DNA of 64,000 nt from Saccharothrix saharensis (GCF_006716745.1 NZ_VFPP01000001.1:992001-1056000); one strand, 5' to 3'; positions 8,903-18,239 are shown, counted from the stretch's first letter. The notes: generated by a model from the sequence alone, not told the origin. Translations and numbers: made by a program.

Positions 8903-11110
8903 GTGCTCATCAACTCGCGAGTGCGGGTGGTCGCCGCCGCTACGGCGATCGGCGCGCTGACCGGTGGACTCGTCATGGCGGGCGTGGCGTCGGCCGCCCC
9001 CGGCTGCGGGGTCGACTACGCGGTGTCGAACAAGTGGCAGGGCGGGTTCTCCGCCACCGTCACGATCAAGAACCTCGGCGACCCGGTGGACGGGTGGCGG
9101 CTGGCCTGGGCGTTCCCCGGCTCCGAGCGGTACGGCCAGGGCTGGAACGCGGTGTTCTCCGCTTCGGGGGCGAGCGTGACGGCGTCCAACGTGGACTACA
9201 ACCGGCAGATCCCCACCGGGGGCACGGCGTCGTTCGGGTTCAACGGCACGATGACCGGTGACTCGGTCGGCACGCCGTCGTCGTTCACCCTCAACGGCAC
9301 GACCTGCACGGGCAACGTCGACCCGACAAGCACGACCACCACGACCACGACGACGGACCCGGGTCCTGGCCAGGGTGACCCGACGGGTCGCAAACAGGTT
9401 GAGCGGCTGGACCGGGGCGTGGTGAGCGTGCGGTCGGGTTCGGGCAACCTGGTGAGCTGGCGGCTGTTGGCGGGCGATTCCCCGTCGACGGGCTTCAACG
9501 TCTACCGGGGCGGCACCAAGCTCAACTCCTCCCCGATCACCACGTCCACCAACTACCTGGACAGCGGCGCGGCGGCGGACGCTTCCTACACCGTGCGCGC
9601 GGTGGTCAACGGCACCGAGCAGGCGGCGTCCCCGGCCTCCCTGTCGTTCGGGTCCGGGTACCGGGACGTGCCGATCTCCGCGCCCAGCGGCGACCACAGC
9701 GCGAACGACGCGAGCGTGGGTGACCTGGACGGTGACGGCGACTACGAGTTCGTGCTCAAGTGGGACCCCAGCAACGCCAAGGACAACAGCCAGGCGGGCG
9801 TGACCGGGAACGTCTTCATCGACGCCTACCGCCTGGACGGGACGCGGTTGTGGCGGATCGACCTGGGTCGCAACATCCGGGCGGGTGCGCACTACACCCA
9901 GTTCCAGGTCTACGACTACGACGGTGACGGCAAGGCCGAGGTCGCGATGAAGACCGCGGACGGCACCCGTGACGGTCGTGGCACGGTGATCGGCAACGCC
10001 TCCGCCGACTACCGCAACTCCGACGGCTACATCCTCTCGGGGCCGGAGTTCCTGACGATGTTCAACGGTCAGACGGGTGCGGCGGTGTCGACGGTCAGCT
10101 ACGACCCGCCGCGTGGCACGGTGTCGTCGTGGGGCGACAGCTACGGCAACCGGGTGGACCGGTTCCTGGCCGGTACCGCCTACCTCGACGGCGCACGCCC
10201 GTCACTGATCATGGCGCGGGGCTACTACACGCGCGCGGTCATCGCCGCCTGGGACTTCCGCAACGGCACCCTGACCAAGCGGTGGACCTTCGACTCCAAC
10301 GCCTCCGGCAACGGCACCTACGCGGGCCAGGGCAACCACTCGCTGACCATCGGCGACGTGGACGCCGACGGCCGGGACGAGATCGTCTACGGCGCGGCCA
10401 CGATCGACGACAACGGGCGCGGGTTGTGGAACACCCGGTTCGGCCACGGTGACGCGGCGCACCTGAGCGACCTCGACCCCTCGCGGCCGGGCCTGGAGTA
10501 CTACAAGGTCTCCGAGAACAGCAACCAGCCCGGCACCTGGTTCGCCGACGCCCGCACCGGCCAGGTGCTGTGGCAGACCGCGCCGTCCGGCGACAACGGC
10601 CGCGGCGTGTCGGCCGACATCTACGCCGGCAGCCCCGGCGCGGAGTCCTGGTCCTCCGCCGACAGCCAGGTCCGCAACACGCGCGGCACCGGCATCGGCC
10701 GCAAGCCGTCGTCGGCGAACTTCCTCATCTGGTGGGACGGCGACCCGACCCGCGAGCTGCTCGACCAGACCCGCATCGACAAGTACGGCACCGGCGGCGA
10801 CACGCGCCTGCTCACCGGTTCCGGCGTGCGCTCCAACAACGGCACCAAGGCCACCCCGTCGTTGAGCGGTGACATCCTCGGCGACTGGCGCGAGGAGGTC
10901 GTCTGGCCCACCACGGACAACCGGGCCCTGCGCATCTACGCCACGCCGAACCAGACCGACCGGCGCATCCCCACGCTGATGCACGACACCCAGTACCGCG
11001 TCGCCATCGCCTGGCAGAACACCGCCTACAACCAGCCGCCGCACCCGAGCTTCCACATCGGGAACGGCATGGCCACCCCGCCGTGGCCGGACGTGCACTA
11101 CGCCGGCTGA
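8903..11110 (+). CDS. Secreted CBM2-linked rhamnogalacturonan lyase (PL11 family)
   Basis: Exported pectinolytic enzyme of 735 aa cleaving the rhamnogalacturonan I backbone by beta-elimination. The signal peptide ends at about residue 32 (VASAAPG). A CBM2 cellulose-binding module spans about 33-135 (Cys pair, WQGGFSATVTIKNLG, NGTTC), followed by a Thr-rich linker, a short fibronectin-like segment and a long beta-propeller with repeated Asp-rich loops (DLDGDGDYEF, DYDGDGKAEV, DVDADGRDEI) typical of PL11 calcium sites. GTG is chosen because GGAG lies 5 nt upstream; an earlier in-frame start would add an odd leader. LacI-type operators precede it and a 13-bp-stem hairpin follows it. Confidence 0.93.
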   Translation: MLINSRVRVVAAATAIGALTGGLVMAGVASAAPGCGVDYAVSNKWQGGFSATVTIKNLGDPVDGWRLAWAFPGSERYGQGWNAVFSASGASVTASNVDYNRQIPTGGTASFGFNGTMTGDSVGTPSSFTLNGTTCTGNVDPTSTTTTTTTTDPGPGQGDPTGRKQVERLDRGVVSVRSGSGNLVSWRLLAGDSPSTGFNVYRGGTKLNSSPITTSTNYLDSGAAADASYTVRAVVNGTEQAASPASLSFGSGYRDVPISAPSGDHSANDASVGDLDGDGDYEFVLKWDPSNAKDNSQAGVTGNVFIDAYRLDGTRLWRIDLGRNIRAGAHYTQFQVYDYDGDGKAEVAMKTADGTRDGRGTVIGNASADYRNSDGYILSGPEFLTMFNGQTGAAVSTVSYDPPRGTVSSWGDSYGNRVDRFLAGTAYLDGARPSLIMARGYYTRAVIAAWDFRNGTLTKRWTFDSNASGNGTYAGQGNHSLTIGDVDADGRDEIVYGAATIDDNGRGLWNTRFGHGDAAHLSDLDPSRPGLEYYKVSENSNQPGTWFADARTGQVLWQTAPSGDNGRGVSADIYAGSPGAESWSSADSQVRNTRGTGIGRKPSSANFLIWWDGDPTRELLDQTRIDKYGTGGDTRLLTGSGVRSNNGTKATPSLSGDILGDWREEVVWPTTDNRALRIYATPNQTDRRIPTLMHDTQYRVAIAWQNTAYNQPPHPSFHIGNGMATPPWPDVHYAG

Positions 11111-11126
11111 CGACCGACCTACCCGA

Positions 11127-11165
11127 CCGGCCGTGTGCGTCCGAACTTCGGGCGCACACGGCCGG
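11127..11165 (+). terminator. Hairpin terminator after the lyase gene
   Basis: Perfect 13-bp arms at 11127-11139 and 11153-11165 with a 13-nt loop, starting 17 bp after the lyase stop. Confidence 0.7.
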
Positions 11166-11196
11166 CCTTGACAGTGACGGGGCTTCTCCGGAATTG

Positions 11197-11212
11197 TGGA
11201 AAGCGCTTTCCA
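11197..11212. promoter_or_regulatory. Perfect LacI-type operator before the ABC exporter
   Basis: TGGAAAGCGCTTTCCA is a perfect 16-bp palindrome 35 bp upstream of the exporter GTG. Its AAGCGCTT core is shared with the site at 8759-8772, suggesting the lyase and exporter answer to the same or a related repressor. Confidence 0.65.
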
Positions 11213-11247
11213 GACCTGTTCCCCGCCGAGGGAGGGAGCACCGTCCG

Positions 11248-13005
11248 GTGACCTCGTCCGACCCGCCGCGAGGGCACCGCGACCCCGGCGAGCACGCGCT
11301 GCGCGCACTCCGCCGCCTGTTCCGCCCGCACCGGCGGCACCTGCTCGGCGCACTGGCCGTCTTCGTCGTCAAGCACAGCCCGGTCTGGCTGCTCCCCCTG
11401 GTCACGGCCACCATCGTGGACACCGTGGTGCTGCGCCTGCCGCTGGCCGGGATGTGGGTCGCCACCGGCTTGATCATGTTCATCCTGGTCGTCAACTACC
11501 CGCTGCACCTGCTCTACGTCCGCCTGCTGCACGGGAGCGTGCGCCGGGCGGGCACCTCGCTGCGGTCGGCCCTGTGCACGCGGTTGCAGGAGCTGTCCAT
11601 CGGCTACCACAACCGCACGAGCGCGGGCGTGCTCCAGGCGAAGGTCGTCCGCGACGTCGAGACGGTCGAGCAGATGGTGCAGCAGACGACCGACAGCGGC
11701 TTGGGCGCGGTCACCGTCCTGATCGGCGGGCTCACCGTGGTGGGCGTGCGCGCGCCGCAGTTCCTGCCGCTGCTGCTGGTGATCGTGCCGCTCGCCGCCC
11801 TGGTGGTGCTGCGCCTGCGGTCCAGCCTGCGCGACCACAACGAGGAGTTCCGCCAGGACGTCGAGCACCTGGCCGCGCGGGTGAACGAGATGACCCGGTT
11901 GATCCCGGTGACCCGCGCGCACGGCTTGGAGGGCCACGCGCTGCGCCGGATGGACGCCACCCTGCGGCGGGTCCTGGACTCGGGACTGCGGCTGGACCTG
12001 CTGAACGGCCGGGTCGCGTCGCTGTCGTGGGTGTTCCTCAACATCCTCGGCGTGGTCTTCCTGACGGCCTCGGCCCTGGTCGCCTACCTGGGCGTCTGGG
12101 GCATCACGGCGGGCGACGTCGTCATGCTCAGCGCGTTCCTCACGACGTCGACCACGTCGCTGGCCACGTTGATGAGCCTGGCACCGGTGATCTCCAAGGG
12201 ACTGGAGTCCGTCCGCTCGGCGAGCGAGGTGCTGCGCACGCCCGACCTGGAGGACCACAAGGGCAAGGCGGAAGTCACGGCTGTCCGCGGCGCGGTGGAG
12301 TTCCGGGCCGTCGACCACGCCTACGCCGAGACCGGGCGGCCCGCCGTGCGGGACTTCACGCTCTCCGTCGCGCCCGGTGAGACGGTCGCCCTGGTCGGGC
12401 CGTCCGGTGCGGGCAAGTCGACCGTGCTGAACCTGCTCATCGGCTTCCTGCGGCCCCAATCGGGCCGGATCCTGCTCGACGGCGTCGACATGGCGGGGCT
12501 CGACCTGCGCACGTACCGGCGGTTCATCTCGGTGGTGCCGCAGGAGCCGATCCTGTTCGACGGCACGGTCCGCGAGAACGTCGCCTTCGGCCTGCCCGAC
12601 GTCGACGACGCCGCGATCCGGGCGGCACTGCGCGACGCCAACGCCCTGGACTTCGTCGAGAGCCTGCCCGACGGGGTGGAGACGTCGGTGGCGGACCGCG
12701 GTTCCCACCTGTCCGGCGGCCAGCGGCAGCGCCTGGTCATCGCTCGCGCGCTGCTCAGGGACCCCCGCCTGCTCATCCTCGACGAGGCCACGTCCGCCCT
12801 GGACGTCGAGTCCGAGGCGCTGGTCCAGCAGGCGTTGGCGAGGCTGGTCCGCGGCCGGACCACGTTCGTGGTCGCCCACCGGTTGTCGACCGTGCGGAGC
12901 GCGGACCGGATCGTGGTCATGCGGGACGGCGCGATCCGGGAGACCGGCTCGCACGACGAGCTGCTGCGCGGCGGTGGCGTCTACGCCCGGCTGCACGCGG
13001 GGTGA
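11248..13005 (+). CDS. ABC exporter half-transporter (membrane domain plus ATPase)
   Basis: Membrane protein of 585 aa with an N-terminal six-helix exporter domain (about 25-315) and a C-terminal nucleotide-binding domain. Walker A is GPSGAGKST, the Q-loop is VVPQEPILFDGTVREN, the signature is LSGGQRQRLVIARALL, Walker B is LLILDEATSALD and the switch is VAHRLST. It probably works as a homodimer because no partner gene adjoins. The GTG start is preceded by GGAGGGAG. The perfect LacI-type palindrome just upstream and the preceding pectin lyase suggest carbohydrate control, unusual for an exporter. The substrate is unknown. Confidence 0.88.
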   Translation: MTSSDPPRGHRDPGEHALRALRRLFRPHRRHLLGALAVFVVKHSPVWLLPLVTATIVDTVVLRLPLAGMWVATGLIMFILVVNYPLHLLYVRLLHGSVRRAGTSLRSALCTRLQELSIGYHNRTSAGVLQAKVVRDVETVEQMVQQTTDSGLGAVTVLIGGLTVVGVRAPQFLPLLLVIVPLAALVVLRLRSSLRDHNEEFRQDVEHLAARVNEMTRLIPVTRAHGLEGHALRRMDATLRRVLDSGLRLDLLNGRVASLSWVFLNILGVVFLTASALVAYLGVWGITAGDVVMLSAFLTTSTTSLATLMSLAPVISKGLESVRSASEVLRTPDLEDHKGKAEVTAVRGAVEFRAVDHAYAETGRPAVRDFTLSVAPGETVALVGPSGAGKSTVLNLLIGFLRPQSGRILLDGVDMAGLDLRTYRRFISVVPQEPILFDGTVRENVAFGLPDVDDAAIRAALRDANALDFVESLPDGVETSVADRGSHLSGGQRQRLVIARALLRDPRLLILDEATSALDVESEALVQQALARLVRGRTTFVVAHRLSTVRSADRIVVMRDGAIRETGSHDELLRGGGVYARLHAG

Positions 13006-13099
13006 CCGGCCGTTATTCACTTGACCCGGGCGCGGGTTGCGGTTGCACTGCCGCGGACGCGCCGGAGATCTCGGCGCCCCGGTCCGGCGAAAGGCAGCG

Positions 13100-14314
13100 A
13101 TGGAGATCCGTTCGACCACCGACGAGGACCACGGCGTCTTCATCGACACGCTCCACACCGCGTTCGGGCGCTTCCCGGAGACGACGGCCGACGGCCGCGG
13201 CACGTGGTGGTCGGCGTTGGAGCCGGACCGCGGGCTGCTCGCGGTGACCGCGGACGGGCGGCCCGTCGGCACCGCCGCCGCGTACTCCTTCGAGCTGACC
13301 CTGCCCGGTGAGGTCGTCGTGCCGACCTCCGGCGTGAGCGCCGTCGGCGTCGTGCCCACGCACCGCCGCCAGGGCGTGCTCAGCGCGATGATGCGGCACC
13401 AGCTGGCCGAGCTGCGGGGTCGCGGCGAGTTCCTGTCCGTGCTGCTGGCCTCCGAGGCGACGATCTACGGCCGGTTCGGCTACGGCCCGGCGACCCGCAC
13501 GCGGCGGCTGACCGTGCAGCGGCACAAGGCCGCGCTCGCCGCCTCGCGAGCCGGAGGCGCGGGCGCCGGCTCGGGCTCGGTCGAGGTGATGCGGCGGGCG
13601 GAATGCGGTGAGCTGCTGGAACAGGTCTACGACCGGTACCGGCGGGCGCAGCCCGGGGCGCTGTCGCGTCCCCACCGCTGGTGGGACCGGCGCGCGGGGC
13701 AGCCGCCGACCTCGCCGGCACCGCGTTACATCGCGGTGCACCGCGACGCGGACGGCGTGCCGGACGGGTACGCGAGCTACTCGCTGGGTGACGGGGACAC
13801 GTTGACCGTGGACGAGACGATCGCTACCGACGACTCCGTCTTCACCACCCTGGCCCGGTTCGTGCTCGGCCACGACCTGGTGGGCAAGGTGGTGTTCAAG
13901 CACGTCCCGCCCGACCACCCGCTGCGGTGGCAGTTCGCGGACCTCCGCGCCGCCGAGGTGGGCCACGACACCGACTGGCTGTGGGTGCGGCTGCTGGACG
14001 TCCCCCGCGCGCTGACCGCGCGTGGCTGGTCCGCCGACGGCGAGCTGGTGCTGGACGTCAGCGACCCGTTCCTGGACGAGCACGGCCGCTACGAGCTGGC
14101 GGTCCGCGGCGGCGTGGCCGAGTGCGTGCCCACGGACCGCGAGCCGGACCTGTCGCTGGACGTGCGCGACCTGGGCTCGGTCTACCTCGGCGGCACGGCG
14201 CCGAGCACGCTCGTGCGCGCCGGCCACGTCAAGGCGCACCACCCGGCCGCTGCCGCGCGCGCCGACGCCCTGTTCCGCACCGAACGCGCGCCGCACTGCC
14301 TGCACTGGTTCTGA
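13100..14314 (+). CDS. eis: Eis-like GNAT N-acetyltransferase
   Basis: Acetyl-CoA-dependent acetyltransferase of 404 aa matching the Eis family, whose mycobacterial members acetylate aminoglycosides and polyamines. The acetyl-CoA loop is GVVPTHRRQGVLSAMM (about residues 81-96), the general-acid Tyr lies in ATIYGRFGYG, and the chain ends in HWF, matching the Phe C-terminal carboxylate used in catalysis by Eis. The size fits the three-domain architecture (two GNAT folds plus a sterol-carrier-like domain). ATG is preceded by AAGG. It stands alone, converging on the WYL regulator. Whether the actinomycete enzyme confers resistance is not visible from sequence. Confidence 0.85.
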   Translation: MEIRSTTDEDHGVFIDTLHTAFGRFPETTADGRGTWWSALEPDRGLLAVTADGRPVGTAAAYSFELTLPGEVVVPTSGVSAVGVVPTHRRQGVLSAMMRHQLAELRGRGEFLSVLLASEATIYGRFGYGPATRTRRLTVQRHKAALAASRAGGAGAGSGSVEVMRRAECGELLEQVYDRYRRAQPGALSRPHRWWDRRAGQPPTSPAPRYIAVHRDADGVPDGYASYSLGDGDTLTVDETIATDDSVFTTLARFVLGHDLVGKVVFKHVPPDHPLRWQFADLRAAEVGHDTDWLWVRLLDVPRALTARGWSADGELVLDVSDPFLDEHGRYELAVRGGVAECVPTDREPDLSLDVRDLGSVYLGGTAPSTLVRAGHVKAHHPAAAARADALFRTERAPHCLHWF

Positions 14315-14333
14315 TCACGCGCGACAACCGCCT

Positions 14334-15290
14334 TCACCGTGCGGCTTCGGCGCAACGCCGGGCGAGGTGGGCGAACGCGTCCTTCAGCTCGGTCGGTCCG
14401 ACCACCTCGATGTCGGCGTCGAACCGGCAGAGGCCGGCGGCCAGGGCGTGCCACGACCACGAGCCCTCCGTGAGGCGACAGCGGTCCGGGCCGAGTTCCT
14501 CCACCACGCCGTCGTGGACGAACGGCGACACCTCGGCGGCGGGCACGGCGAGGACCACCTCGCCGCGGCAGGGTGGGCCGCCCTGGTCGTCGGACCCGGA
14601 GAACCGCCCGGCGACGAACCCCGCCACGTCACCTCCGGGCACCTCGCGCGGGGTGAACCGGGGACCGGTGGGTGTGCGCGGCGTGACGCGGTCCGCGCGG
14701 AAGGTGCGCCAGTCGTCGCGGTCGAGGTCCCAGGCGACGAGGTACCAGCGGCCGCCCCGGGTGACGAGGTGGTGCGGCTCGGCCCGGCGCGGCGGTGTCG
14801 CGGCCGGGTCGCCGGAGCCGTAGTCGAAGCGCAGCACCTCTCGCGCGTGGACCGCGGCGCTGAGCGCCATCAGCACCCCGCTGTCCACCTGCGGTCGCGG
14901 GGTCCGTTCGACGGGGGTGACCCGGAACGTGTCGATGCGGTGGCGCAGCCTGGCGGGCATGACCTGCCGGACGGTGTTCAGCGCCCGTGCCGCGGCTTCC
15001 TCGATGCCCGCGCCGGACGTGGTGGCGATGCGCAGCGCCACGGACAGGGCCACGGCCTGCTCGTCGTCGAACAGCAGCGGCGGCAGTTGCGTGCCCGCAC
15101 CCAGGCGGTAACCGCCGTCCGGCCCCTTGGTGGTCACGATGGGGTAGCCCAGCTCGCGCAGGCGGTCGACGTCGCGGCGCACCGTGCGCGGGCTGACCGC
15201 CAGCCGCTCGGCGAGCAGCGCGCCCGGCCAGTCGCGGCGCGCCTGCAACAGTGACAGCAGTGACAGCAGTCGTGCTGAGGTTTTCGGCAT
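14334..15290 (-). CDS. Helix-turn-helix WYL-domain transcriptional regulator
   Basis: DNA-binding regulator of 318 aa. It has an N-terminal HTH_11-type domain (about 1-60; LAERLAVSPRTVRRDVDRLRELGYPI), then a WYL domain (about 135-215; FDYG, RGGRWYLVAWDLDRDDWRTFRADR) and a C-terminal WCX-like extension. WYL domains usually sense a ligand or nucleic acid. ATG at 15290 puts the HTH at the extreme N-terminus as in homologues; an upstream GTG extension is Ser-rich and unlikely. It is divergent from the VOC protein with about 94 bp between them, a common pairing in actinobacteria in which the regulator controls its neighbour. Confidence 0.87.
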   Translation of the reverse strand: MPKTSARLLSLLSLLQARRDWPGALLAERLAVSPRTVRRDVDRLRELGYPIVTTKGPDGGYRLGAGTQLPPLLFDDEQAVALSVALRIATTSGAGIEEAAARALNTVRQVMPARLRHRIDTFRVTPVERTPRPQVDSGVLMALSAAVHAREVLRFDYGSGDPAATPPRRAEPHHLVTRGGRWYLVAWDLDRDDWRTFRADRVTPRTPTGPRFTPREVPGGDVAGFVAGRFSGSDDQGGPPCRGEVVLAVPAAEVSPFVHDGVVEELGPDRCRLTEGSWSWHALAAGLCRFDADIEVVGPTELKDAFAHLARRCAEAAR

Positions 15291-15384
15291 GTCCGCGATT
15301 GTGCCGGAAGAAGAGGACACACCCTGTCCACTACTGCTGCGAAGGTGGTCCACGTCAGGCACCGAGTCGACAGAGGAGCTCTCC

Positions 15385-15807
15385 TTGTCCGTCACGACCA
15401 CCACCCACCTGAACTTCCGCGGTGACGCCCGCGCGGCGCTGGAGTTCTACCGATCCGCCTTCGGCGGGCACCTCGCCGTCGTCACCTACGCCGACGCGGG
15501 CGCCGTCCAGGTCGCGGCCGAGGCCGACCAGGTGATGTGGGGCCAGGTGCTCGCCGCGAACGGCTTCCACGTGATGGCCTACGACGTGCCGTCGCGGATG
15601 GGCTACGACCCGGGCGAGAACGCGTTCTTCGTCTCCGTGCGCGGCGAGACCGTCGAAGAGGTCACCGGCTACTGGGAGCGGCTGGGCGACGGCGCGACCG
15701 TCGTGGTACCGCTGGGCCCGGCGGGCTGGGCTCCCGCCTACGGCATGCTGCGCGACCGGTTCGGCGTCGTCTGGGTCGTCGACGTCGCCGCCGAGCACAA
15801 CGCCTGA
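15385..15807 (+). CDS. PhnB-like VOC (glyoxalase-fold) protein
   Basis: Cytoplasmic protein of 140 aa with the vicinal-oxygen-chelate fold: THLNFRGDARAALEFYRSAFGG at the start and RFGVVWVVD at the end are typical of the PhnB/YCII-like 3-demethylubiquinone-methyltransferase-like group. The TTG start is preceded by GAGGAG with 6-nt spacing; longer in-frame starts run back through the regulator promoter. Likely controlled by the divergent WYL regulator. The substrate is unknown. Confidence 0.8.
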   Translation: MSVTTTTHLNFRGDARAALEFYRSAFGGHLAVVTYADAGAVQVAAEADQVMWGQVLAANGFHVMAYDVPSRMGYDPGENAFFVSVRGETVEEVTGYWERLGDGATVVVPLGPAGWAPAYGMLRDRFGVVWVVDVAAEHNA

Positions 15808-15875
15808 CACCTGGTCCGCGGGGTGGGCGGCACGGGCCGCCCACCCACCCGAATACCCGACGGGACGGCACCGCG

Positions 15876-17336
15876 ATGAAGATGCTCGACTCACGGGCGC
15901 TCAACCGGGCGACGCTCGCCCGGCAGTTCCTGCTCGACCGCGCCGACGTGCCGGTGCCGGCCGCCGTGGCGCACCTGTGCGGCTTGCAGGCGCAGGAACC
16001 GCAGGAACCGTTCGTCGGCCTGTGGTCACGGCTGCGCGCGTTCGACCCGACCGCGCTGGACGACCTGCTGACCGGGCGGCGCGTGGTGCGGACCCACCTC
16101 ATGCGCCGCACGGTCCACCTCGTCACCGCCGACGACGCGCTGGCCTGGCGCGCCCGCCACGACCCCATGCTGCGCCAACGGGTCCTCGGCGTGTACCGCC
16201 GCGAGTTCGACGGCGTGGACCTCGACGAGCTGGCGACGGCGGCCCGGGACGTGATGGCCGACGGCGAGCCCCGCACCATGCCCGAACTCGGCCGGGCGCT
16301 CGCTCCCCGTTGGCCGTCGGCCGGACCCCGGGCACTGGGCGAGATGGTGGTCGCCGCCCTCATCCCGACCGTCCAACTGCCACCGCGCGGGTTGTGGCGC
16401 CGGAAGGCCGGCGCGCGGACCGTGCCGATGTCCTCGTGGTTGGGCCGGGAGGTGCCCCCACCCGCGCCGGACGGCTCCGACCCGGTCGGCGCGGCGCTGG
16501 TGGCGCGCTACCTGGCCGCGTTCGGCCCGGCGACCGCGGCCGACCTGCGCTCCTGGTCCGGCCTCGCCGGCCTGCCCCGCGCCGTGGCCGCCGCCCGCGG
16601 CGACCTGATCGCGTTCCGCGACGAGCACGGCCGCGAACTGCTCGACCTGCCGGACGCCCCGCGCCCCGACCCCGACACCCCCGCGCCGGTGCGCTTCCTG
16701 CCCGCGTTCGACAACGCCATCCTCGGCTACCACGACCGCACCCGGATCATCGACCACGCCCACCGGGGCCTGTCGGTCGCCGGCGCGCGCGTCGTCCTGG
16801 TCGACGGCCGGGTCACCGCCACCTGGACCAGCGACGCGGACGGCGTCGCCGTCACCCCGCTGCGGGCCCTCACCGCGACCGAGCACGCCGCCGTCGTCAC
16901 GGAAGGTCGGGACCTCGCGGCGTTCCTGACCGGCAGCGACCGCGTGGAGGTCGCGCGCCGTGCTCTCGGGCCCGCGAGGTCACGGGCGTCGCGGGCCGCC
17001 CGGCTCGACGGGTCGTCGGGAGGACCTGGTCCGGAACAACAACCACGCGGCCAGGGCGATCGGGAACCACAGCGACAGCCGCTGCCAGCCGAGGTCGTCC
17101 ACGCGGACCACGTGCAGCTCGTGGTAGACCAGGTGCGGCACGCTGAACAGCAACGAACCGACCAGGACCGCTCGGACGAACACCGGCTCGGGCCACCGGA
17201 CGCAGACCGCGGCGACGGGCGCGAACTGCAACAGGGCCAACCCGAAGTCGCGCACGAGGTGTTCGTTGTAGGGCGGGAACAAGCGCACCCAGGCGTGGGC
17301 GGAGGTCGGGAAGGTGGTGAAGAACCCGGCCGGTGA
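15876..17336 (+). CDS. Winged-helix DNA-binding domain protein (HTH_42) with long antisense-overlapping tail
   Basis: The first 365 or so residues match the winged-helix DNA-binding domain family (DUF1006/AlkX-like glycosylase fold): LCGLQAQEPQEPFVGLWSRL, LMRRTVHLVTADDALAWR, and a C-terminal FLPAFDNAILGYHDRTRII. These proteins relate to AlkZ, which resolves DNA interstrand crosslinks. The family normally ends at about 350-380 aa, but here no stop occurs until 17336. The last 120 residues are low-complexity (Gln/Asp/Arg-rich) and antisense to the membrane-protein gene 16980-17417. Either the normal stop was lost or the true C-terminus is longer than usual. The ATG has no strong ribosome-binding site (GGACGGCACCGCG). 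Confidence 0.75.
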   Translation: MKMLDSRALNRATLARQFLLDRADVPVPAAVAHLCGLQAQEPQEPFVGLWSRLRAFDPTALDDLLTGRRVVRTHLMRRTVHLVTADDALAWRARHDPMLRQRVLGVYRREFDGVDLDELATAARDVMADGEPRTMPELGRALAPRWPSAGPRALGEMVVAALIPTVQLPPRGLWRRKAGARTVPMSSWLGREVPPPAPDGSDPVGAALVARYLAAFGPATAADLRSWSGLAGLPRAVAAARGDLIAFRDEHGRELLDLPDAPRPDPDTPAPVRFLPAFDNAILGYHDRTRIIDHAHRGLSVAGARVVLVDGRVTATWTSDADGVAVTPLRALTATEHAAVVTEGRDLAAFLTGSDRVEVARRALGPARSRASRAARLDGSSGGPGPEQQPRGQGDREPQRQPLPAEVVHADHVQLVVDQVRHAEQQRTDQDRSDEHRLGPPDADRGDGRELQQGQPEVAHEVFVVGREQAHPGVGGGREGGEEPGR

Positions 17337-17417
17337 CACCGCCGCCCACAACGCGGGTCCGGTCTGCCACAGCAGCAGCAGCGCCAAGCCCAGTCGGAGC
17401 CGCGTCGTCGTGCCCAT
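16980..17417 (-). CDS. Small four-helix integral membrane protein of unknown function
   Basis: A 145-aa protein with four predicted hydrophobic helices (about 7-27, 55-73, 80-98, 118-137), a conserved-looking WVRLFPPYNEHLVRDFGLAL segment and HLVYHELH in the third helix region. Similar small membrane proteins are common in actinobacteria without assigned function. ATG at 17417 is used. Codon positions are strongly GC3-biased in this frame, so this strand appears to be the real coding strand where it overlaps the tail of the winged-helix gene. Confidence 0.65.
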   Translation of the reverse strand: MGTTTRLRLGLALLLLWQTGPALWAAVSPAGFFTTFPTSAHAWVRLFPPYNEHLVRDFGLALLQFAPVAAVCVRWPEPVFVRAVLVGSLLFSVPHLVYHELHVVRVDDLGWQRLSLWFPIALAAWLLFRTRSSRRPVEPGGPRRP

Positions 17418-17702
17418 TCTCCGTCCCCGGGGTTCGTGGCGAGCCGTGCCTTCGCCGGAGTGCGCACCCCAGCCGATAACCGTCTAACACCTGCGCATAC
17501 CGAGCGCACGACGGATCACCCGAACGGTTCGCCAACCGTCGCCCGGAGGGATTACCTCCGTGGTCGGTCGGTGCGACGCAGTGCGGTCGCGGTCCGGTGT
17601 GGAGGGATTCGCTCGTTCGTGGCGGCACTGTGGTCGTCCGGTGGGGCGGGAGAGCCGGAGGATGGCGGTATGCCCTCCGCAGCCCGGGAAAGGGGACGGA
17701 CC

Positions 17703-18239
17703 ATGATGGACTTCCGACGTGCCGCCTCGACGACGGTCGCCTGGGTCGCCGCGCTCGGCACGGTGACCGCGTTGACCACCACTCCCTCGGCCGTGGCGGC
17801 AGCGTCCTGCGCCGTCCGGGACGGCGTCTACGGTGCCGCGTTCTACGGTGAGGAGGACGCCCTGCTCACCGACGAGTCGGGTGACGCGGGCACGCCGGTC
17901 GTGCTGCGGCCCGCGCTCGGCGAACCCGGCTACCAGGAGTGGGCCGTCGACTCCAGCGGCGACGGCACGTGCACCATCCGGAACCTGCGCAGCGGCCTCT
18001 ACCTGACACCCGCCGCCGCGACGGTGCGGCCGCACCGACTCGTCCTCGTCGACACCCGCCCGTTCGAGTGGCAGGTGCGCATCAGCTCACAAGCCGACCG
18101 GGTGTTCATCTCGACCCCGCTGCCCGATGGCGAACTGCGGCTCGACCAAGCACCGCTGCCGATCGACCCGCCTCACGTCGACCTCCAACCACCCCGTCCC
18201 TACGGCGCGCAGGAGTGGCAGCTGATCCGACACGAGTGA
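17703..18239 (+). CDS. Secreted beta-trefoil-like small protein
   Basis: Exported protein of 178 aa. The signal peptide ends near VAAASC (about residue 35). The mature part has three spaced Trp-containing segments (QEWAVD, FEWQVRI, QEWQLI) and the pattern LRSGLYLT, resembling a ricin-like or I66/I48 inhibitor beta-trefoil. The start is one of two tandem ATGs after GGGGACGG. It stands alone and is followed by a perfect 24-bp palindrome. No catalytic residues can be named; protease inhibition or sugar binding are both possible. Confidence 0.65.
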   Translation: MMDFRRAASTTVAWVAALGTVTALTTTPSAVAAASCAVRDGVYGAAFYGEEDALLTDESGDAGTPVVLRPALGEPGYQEWAVDSSGDGTCTIRNLRSGLYLTPAAATVRPHRLVLVDTRPFEWQVRISSQADRVFISTPLPDGELRLDQAPLPIDPPHVDLQPPRPYGAQEWQLIRHE

